NCBI GenBank assembly: GCA_019648995.1
Contig: BLXT01003735.1
Span: forward strand, 1,061,951 to 1,082,045
Direction of reading: 5' to 3'
Length of the DNA: 20,095 nt
Origin: Plakobranchus ocellatus
Lineage: Eukaryota > Mollusca > Gastropoda > Plakobranchidae
The notes below the pieces were generated by a model, which saw only the letters and a program-made list of their open reading frames with translations, had not been told where the DNA came from and did no database searches. Made by a program: the position numbers and the translations under genes. This document shows positions 9,148-18,100 of the stretch, in pieces (position 1 is the stretch's first letter; each line of letters begins with the position of its first letter).

Positions 9148-12100
9148 GAACTCATTATTCTATTTTTTTTCCAATCATGGTATTGTATTTGTGTCTGCGC
9201 GTGAGGATTCTTTGCTCTCCTATTCCCATTCTTTAAAGTACATGTTTAATTACTCTGAATTGCTCATAGTAATAATAAACAACACAAGACCAAAAGCCAT
9301 AATGGTTTAGCACAAATTCAATCACAATCACTATTTCAACGTTTTATATTGAACCTCTTGTTAGAACATTCTACTCCAGAAGTATGAGAATTACAGTGAT
9401 ATACTTTCCCACTCTATGATAAAAGTACAGTCAATAAGTTGATGTCACTTGACTCAATCGTATTTCCAAAAGACATACCCCTTTGTAGTTGTTTTATTGT
9501 AAAGAATAATCTAATAAGCCCATGTGGTGGCCCCCCATTTCACTGAGTGATTTGACGATGCCCCCCATGACCTCTTTCCTCTTCCCTCCTTCCCATCAAA
9601 CCACCAAAAAATGACTGAAAACAAAGACAACCTCCTTTGCTGAGATTCTAGAGAAAAAAAATTTAAAAGCAACATACCTCACTCGCTCAAATAGAGTTAA
9701 CACAAGGTTTCTGCACTTCACCAGAGTCAAAATTTAAGGAGTTTGTCAGGACTTCAGCAACATTTACCAGAACCATTTTGCAGTACAAAAACAAAGAAAA
9801 CGTAAGTTCAGATAAGATCAATAAGCATTTTATTTATTTATAATTACATAAACAACTGAATTCTATTTTGTCTTTTGCTCAAGATGAAAATAACGCTGGA
9901 GACAAAAGCTAAGTTTCAACACATCAAAAGTAACACGGGCTGATGTGCGATGGCGCCAATCCGTAGCATTCGTTTCCCAGTTTTACAGAGCAGTCTAAGG
10001 ATCATTACGCTACTGGGTTGTTTTTTTCTGCATACAGTGGAACACGTTTAAACCGAAATTCTAGGGAGTATGATTTCTATTTTGGTTTAAGCATAGCACA
10101 TTAAATAAGTAAGATTACTAAAGAAGAGTAACCAGTTTCCAAAATATTAAGTTAAACCAATCCCACTCATCATCACATCACGCCTACCCACGAATCTTTC
10201 TCTCTTTTTTACCTATCTCTCTATCTCCTTCTCTTTCCTTTTCAGTTTAAGAGGCTCTTGCGCCTATCATTGTAGAATAATAGAGCTTTCACAATTTCAT
10301 CATCGCCTAAGTAAGTTTTCCGGTCCTGAAGTCCTCTACTTTCACAATTTAATTATCACCTAAGTTTTCCAGTACTGAAGCTCTCAATAAGAGAGATGAC
10401 TTTATTACCCGCTGTGATGCAACAGTGTTTGCTTAGCTTAGCGCTAGACATGTAGGGAGTGTCTGGCACGGTCCCGCTGCTTAACTGAGTGGTGGAAGAG
10501 AAGGGATGGGCGGGTGTGTGCACTAGACCTAGCCTTAGCCAGACATCGGGCCTGGCCGTCTGTAGTATGAGGTACCGTTACTATCAGTTTTGGGTTTGCA
10601 TGGAGTAATGCGAGAAAGAAAAAAAAGGGCAAGGTGTGTAAAAAAAAGATTTTTTTCATGTGTTGGTCGGACAGTGACTAGGCTTTCCCAGTAGTGTTTA
10701 TTTCGCTTTAGCAATAGTAAGGCAGCCAACGCTTTTGGTTTACTACATGTTTAATAAGAAAGAATAAGAGATTTAACGCGAAGCTCTTTAATTTCTTTTT
10801 GGTTTAGCCGTTTTTCCGGTTCAGCCGTTTTTGGTTTGGGTGAGATCTACTGTACATCGTTGAATCAAGGCAATCGGCAAATTTTAGCAGAGTACCAAAT
10901 TTAAGGAACTTTCTAGGACTGGACATAAAATTCATGCTCTTTACCCCCAACTTTTCACAGAAAAGAAAAGAAAAGAAAATTCAAGAATCCTGTAATTTTA
11001 GGAACTTGCTGGATCCTGTTAAACAAAATAATAAAAACTAACAACTGACATGAGATTTCACCATTTGAACTTCTTTGGTCAGACGAGTAGTTCTACAGGT
11101 AACTCAATGCTCTTTTTGATTCCCAAAGACGTAGATTTATCTTAGTAAACTGCATTTCTTTTATACCGGTAGGTTTCCTTTATAAATGATATGGCAAAAA
11201 AAAATCACGATGAAAAAATATTATAAATTTGCAAAAAAAATGCAACACTTATGCCAGGCTGCAAACATCTGCAATACAGCATCAGTGACTCCAGTCTGGC
11301 AACAGAACCAACATTTAGCAGCCTCCAACTAAAATATCTTTTGTGCCACGCTGCATGATGAATGATGAAAATATAAGAGAACATGAACGGGTTTCAGATC
11401 TCAAGTTTTCTTTTAAATGATCCTCAGAAAGAAATTTTTTTATAAAAAATTACTTTCGTTTATAACAATTTAAACTTACCATGTGTAAGACCTGATTTCA
11501 CACCATTTTCTATAGCATGGAGTATTTTATGCTTGATGTGCAAAGGATGCTCAGGTGAGCGCTCAAGTTCTAGCTGTCTGAATTCTCTGTTCACCAAATC
11601 TGGCTGCACTGAAAGCTTCATGTGCACAAACTGGCGTTTGCCATTCAGTTCTTTGTCAAGAACCTCTGTAACTTCTGTAAAAAAAAATGAGCACTCATTA
11701 TTTGGGCCGCGGGTTTTAACAGATTTATGTGTAAGATTCAGTCATGCACTCTGCGACAAAATGAAAATCCATGTTTTAATCGGATAGCTTCTCCAAAAAG
11801 TTCAAGGCCAAAAAATAAAATGTGAATCATAGTTTGAGACAGAACATGTTACTATTTGCATGATTTCTACAGAGTTAGTTCACAAAAGCTTTTCAGCAAA
11901 TTGGATCAGTAGATCAGTGAATAATGCCCACAGCTTATTATTTTAGAGAACTGAATATAAAGGGCGGTCTTTTATATACATTATAGCTAAAAAAAAATTC
12001 AACCTCAAAAACAGATATGTGACCTGATAGTAACTATCACCCAAAATGAAATATTAGAATTACTATCATAACCATCATAATAATCATGATCATTGTCATT

Positions 12101-15100
12101 GTCATCATCATCATCATCATTGTCTTATTACCAATAACCCTACCTATTTTGGCTGTTCATTCAACCAAAGGATTTTCATCATTTCCTACCAGTTGCTTAT
12201 GCACTTTCTTCCCAAAACAGGTATCATAAAAACAGCATTATTACCATCCAACGTGATGAAAAAATACAAAAAACTAGGACATTTCACAATAACTGGAAAG
12301 TAATAGCATTACAATCAAAATACTTTATCTATTATTTATTTCAGTGTGTTTTCCTTCGTAGCCATACATGCATAAGGTAAAGTTTTGCACATTTATTTGC
12401 TAGGTTCACCTATTCCTCCACTTTCAACATTATCTTACTTTCCATCCATTCCTATTGTAATTTTAATAAAAATACAATTAAGTATATTAGTTTGAAACAT
12501 GTCATTTTGAGGTTTTTAGTGCTGCTTCATACATTCCCAATTAAGTCCCAAGTAGATGTGTTTTGAGTGCTGCTTCATACATTCCCAATTAAGTCCAAGT
12601 AGATGTGTTTTGAGAGCACACATAGTGAAAAGGGTAGGGCTATGGTAGAATTGTAGTGAAAGTGGAAAGGATAAAGGAGGGAAGGGTGAGAAGGCCCTTT
12701 ATCTCGTGGATTCCTGGAAGCAACATTAAGAAAAAAAAAACAGAAACATTGATCAGTTTGGATTTCCTTGCCCCTGGATATTGTAACTGCCAAAATAAAA
12801 AAACATCTTTAACTGTACCTCCTCTCACTGAGCTCTCACCACTTTCCAAAGCACTTAGGGCCATACAACCTGGCCCTTGCCCCAAGTCCTCCCATCACAT
12901 ACACACACTGAGAATATCCCATATCACTATTGGTACACCTTTCAATCTTCAAGGGGAAACTCACCAGAGGTGGCTGTAAGCCAGATTTAATTTATTTTAC
13001 TTTCCCAGTCATCGCAGGTATTCCATGAATGACTGGTGAGGAAATCAATAGCAAGCCGCAGTAAAGATTAAACACTTTTCAAATATTCACATCATCTTAC
13101 CTGCTGAATCAAGAACAGTTTCCCTGTAAGCAATCTGCAATGGACCTAGGTCTACATCTAGCCCATACTCCACCTCTAAACGAGATCTAATGATATCTAG
13201 ATGAAGTTCCCCCATTCCGGATAAAATAGTCTGTCCAGTTTCTGTATTTACTTCGACCTGTTGAAGAAGAAAACATTGACTGTTGCCATACATTCTCGAA
13301 GTAACCACATAATTTTCAAGAAATTGTCTTTAGATAATTCTCCTGTGCTAGATGTGATAATAACACCTTTTAGAAAAAACATTTTCGTTAAATTTCCCAC
13401 ACACACACACACACACAATGCTTTGAACAAAATTTTATAGAAGCATTCACATTATTGAAATACCTTTTTTTCCCCCTAAAAAATGAATTTGAAAATAGAC
13501 AACACTTAAAATGTGCATAAGTAAATGGGATTAATTTAAAAGAGTTTCAAGCCTCATTGGCAATTGTGTTTGCAAAGATACATCAATTGTCTTGGGAAGA
13601 TTTTATACTTCATTAGCAACAGTGTTTATAGAGATTACTTAGAACAAACACTGTTTCATTCAGTGGTCAAAATATTCTCAGAATAGATTATTATAACTTT
13701 TTTTTCATTAATTGGGTTAAATTGTAATTTTTTTTTATAAGCGTTATAATTTTTACATTTACTAACTAAGCATGAAGCTTATCATGTTTGTGCAGGAATA
13801 TATATCATGAACATCTTAACGAAAGAATCAAAACTTAAACATAATGCAGACCAACCCTTAAACTTGGATCTTCTTTCTGTAGATTTCTCAGAGCTGCATC
13901 CAACTGCTTTTGCACAGATATTGACGACGGTTCAATGGAGCAGAAAAACACAGGATCTGGAATACTCATGCCAGCTAAAACTGGAACCATCTCACTGGTT
14001 ACTGTATCAATTTCTTCAGAATCTGAAAATTGCACACATTCCCCCCCAAAAAGTGACAGATTTATTCTGTCCTGAACAATTTCAAAACTGCAAGGTAACT
14101 CTCTGTAGGGCTACAAATTCACAAATATCGGCAGTCTATCTTTCAGCAATCTCTTTTATACCCACCGCCTACAGCTTCTGGAAAGTACTAGTTAAAAGCA
14201 CTAGGCAGATTATTTGGTCGATATTAAACAAGTACCTCATTCTAGAACAAAAGCAAAATAAAGTCTTATACAAGCAAGGTTTGCTGAAAATAATGACCAA
14301 TCAAATACTCTCATTTAATTTCTTCTTGATACATAAACATTACAAAATTACTTCCCCTCTATGATACAATCTAACAACATTCTGGACACAATGTTCTCAC
14401 ACCTTCAAGAACCTTCTAGGGACCCACAGATCTAAAAAGATAAACAAAACTAAAACAATAACAGTACTGTTAAACAAAAAAAAGGTCTTACCTAAGCCCA
14501 CTCTAAATTTGACCAAATATTAAACAGAAACAAGACAAAACCAACAAGAGTTCTGAGTCTAAATCTAGACTCAATTCACAGCAACTAATAGTCACACAAA
14601 GTATAAAAATATTTAATATAGCGGGACTCAAATATAGAGACTTAATGAACAGAAAAGAAGATTTACTATAAAGATAAAGATTAAAAGTTCAGGTCTTAAA
14701 ATACATAGACGCTTGAGTGTGTGACATCATTTTCATGCCAAATAAATGCCATAGGCCTATACATGAAACATCCTATTTGTTTCCCCTTCTCATACTTTCA
14801 AAGTGTGCACTTTTAACATTTTCATTTACCTCTGTTCATAGAGGACCAAAAAAAAAAAAGTTCACTTTAGGCAAGGTTTATATTGATCTGAATAATCATT
14901 CAAAATAAATGGCAAACTGAATCAGGAAGTAAGTTCACTCTCTGCATGCATTATAATTATATTTATCAGAGACTATTTTAAGCCAAGTCCATGACTTGCC
15001 AGTCACAGCCTACCATCTCCTGCTATTCTTTGTTGTGCCATCTCTTCCTTTGTAGTTTCTGATCCTGCACTCATGTTTGCATCATGAATGTACAATTTTG

Positions 15101-18100
15101 CAGCCTCTTGTGCAACTCTGCTACTGGATGTCAGTGTGTCCCCTGTGAAAGTCTGAGAAAGATTAAAAAGATGTTATTTCACAGCCTAGGCTTGAAATGC
15201 ATGTATATTAAGTTCTAGCACACTCGGAAAAAGCAAAGGATGCTAGTGCTGTTTTGTCTTCTGTTTTCGGAGGTTAAAATAAACATTTTAATTAAGTTCC
15301 CAGATATCTAATTTCTAAATGTATTTTGCAGTTTCTCACAAAATGCCTGTGTAAAACTATTGAAAATGATTGCCCTAAGAAAACGTGAATTGTTCTCTAA
15401 AATGCTTTATATGAACAGAAGAAACATTTAGGAGAGGCTTAGAGCCACTCTGCGGCAAGATATATAATGTATTTTAAAACCTTTTGCAAGTTCAAAATGC
15501 CTGTTCTAAAAATGACATTATTTGTAATATCAACTCACTTAAGCAAGTCTCAATAAGAAAAGATTTTCCCTTTAAATTTATCAGTATGAGCTATTTAGTT
15601 ATCATATTCATACACCAGGGATGATATAATCACCCGATTTTGACAATGTAGGAAGGAATTTACCAATCTGTACATCAGAGAGTAAAAAATCAACACAATT
15701 GTTCAGAGGGAAAAAAGCTGTAGCATCCATATATTGGGGATAACAAAATTACCTCACATTTTAAATACTGTAGCTAAAAAAAACAACATATTTCGCAGAG
15801 AAAAAAAATTTTGCAGAGAAAAAAAATTTTGCAGCCATTTAGCATGTAACATTTGCAGTTGATGATTGAACATACTCTCACCTGCATGTTCATAGAAAAT
15901 ACTGACAATTTAGATTTCAATCTTCATTTCATTTCATTTTGTTACAACAGTCAAGCTTTGACCCATGCTGTTTTTTTTTTTTAATTAACCAGTTTACTAA
16001 TGATCCAGGATATTAAAAAATTATTAGACACATGATACACATAAACAGAAAACTAAGATTATCTTTTTGATTTCTTTTTTCCATATTGCACATTGGAAAG
16101 ATAGAACATGGCTTATTTTTTGCTGCATAAACTATGAAGTAACAAAAACACCCCGACTGGTTAAAAGTATATGTAACATAATGACCTCCTGTCAGTATTT
16201 TTCTCAACTGTTAGTTATAAATGAAACACAATCAGATATGAAATTGAATTTTTGAGAAATACACAATTTCAATGGAAATTTTTCATTCTATGAGTATAAA
16301 AAGGTTTTAAAAACTGCCCCAGGTAACATTTTGACCATACACAGTCAAAAACAATTATAGGCTTTGTCACAAAATGAGACATTTTACAGAAATGTTAATC
16401 ATAGAAAAATTGCTTTTGTTTATCAGAGATTTCAAGAACTATCAAAGACTGCAAGATACTACATGTAGACTAAACCTTTGTACCAAAATTATTATGCTTG
16501 TCCCAGCCAAAAAACTTCTCATTCTGCGTTGCAATATATATTACATAAAATAAAAAAACGTCACATAAAACCTTTCTTAATAATCATGCAGGATGAACAT
16601 ACAATTGGAGTTTGCTGAGGATATGTTGAAAGCCACCTCAAAGAAGTGAATCTTTTTTCATTGGTGAAAAATTTAGATTTGCCTTTAAACAAGTAAAAAA
16701 AGTTTTTTAAAACAATTGCAGCATTATTGCTGTGAGTGAGTTTAAAAAGAGGAAGTGAGATAATTACAATAAAACTGCTTTACACTACCTCTTTCAGGCC
16801 TGCAAAGGCTACTATGTTCCCAGCAACTGCAGTAGAAATATCATGAAGTTCATCTGCATATACTTGCAGAAGTCTGCTAGTTTTCTCAGTAGTATTGCGA
16901 TTAATATTGTAAACATTAGCTCCACTTTTCAACATTCCGGAGTATATCCTAGTAAACGTTAAAGGTCCTCTCTGCTTGTCATGTATTACTTTAAAAGCTA
17001 AGGCACATAGATCAGTACCATAATATTTTGCAAAGCCATACGAAATATCCATTGGGCTGGGAAGGTAGAAGTTAATAGCATCTAGCAATGGCTGCACCCC
17101 TCTATTTCTCAGAGAGCTTCCACACAATACAGGCACAACTTTATGTTGGAGAGTAGCTGCTCTGATTGCACGCACAATATCTTCTCCTGGAATGTCTTCC
17201 ACTTTTGTGTCACACAATACAAGATCGGCCAAATGTTCATCAAAATCTGTTAGCCGACCTATAAGGTCTGATCTTGCTCTGTAGATTTCCTCCCTCTCTA
17301 GCAATGAAGAGTCATCAGCACTAAAGTCGATGGATGTGTTTGTGAAGTTTCGGCCATCATTACCGACAGCATGATCCCATCTGAGGCTCTGTAGGTTTAC
17401 TAGATCATACACACCAACAAAATCTTTTCCTGTGCCTATAGGGATGTTAAGCACCAAGGGTTCAACATGCAATTTTTCCCGCACAGACTGAAGGCACAAA
17501 TTTAGTGATGCACCAGGTTTATCCATTTTGTTCAAGAAGATGAGGCGTGGAATGTGGTAATGGTCCGCCTGACGCCACACAGTCAAAGTTTGGGCCTCAA
17601 CACCTTGGAAGAAATACATGATTCTGTCAACTCATAATCAATTTAAATTGTATGTATATGAAATAGTATTAATTATATTGAATGCTTGTAAAGGTCATGA
17701 TAAGCCAACTACATTATATATAAAAAAACTTTGTGAAAATGCTTTATGCAATATTATTGATGCCATTAGTTAATGGATGAAAAAAAAGCAGATGTGAGAT
17801 ATAACATTTTATCGACTACTTTAGCACAACACTTGATTCATAACCAGACGACAGAAAAGAAAATGGCCAGATATGAAAATGCTGGAGTCATTGATGGATG
17901 ATCTCTCCAAATCCAACTGTTTCACAACTGGAGTCCTTTACATCAAGCGCCTTTCACCAGACTGTAGCCCATTAGAAAATACATAGTGATTGACTTTATC
18001 AGAATCTACTGCAGATGTTCTTGCAAGCTCCAACACAAGGTTATTTTCTAAAATAATCATAAAATAATGTTCTTCCTGCATTTGAGTAAACGTGAAATTT

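Noticed and set aside
13807..14364. 185-codon plus-strand open frame
   Set aside because: It lies opposite the GFM2 domain III exon (13856-14022), has no homology of its own and runs into AT-rich intron. It is a shadow of the true exon.
16780..16788. Continuation of the large GFM2 exon into two valines and a stop
   Set aside because: GAG|GTAGTG is a splice donor. The next exon at 15152 continues the family sequence in phase.
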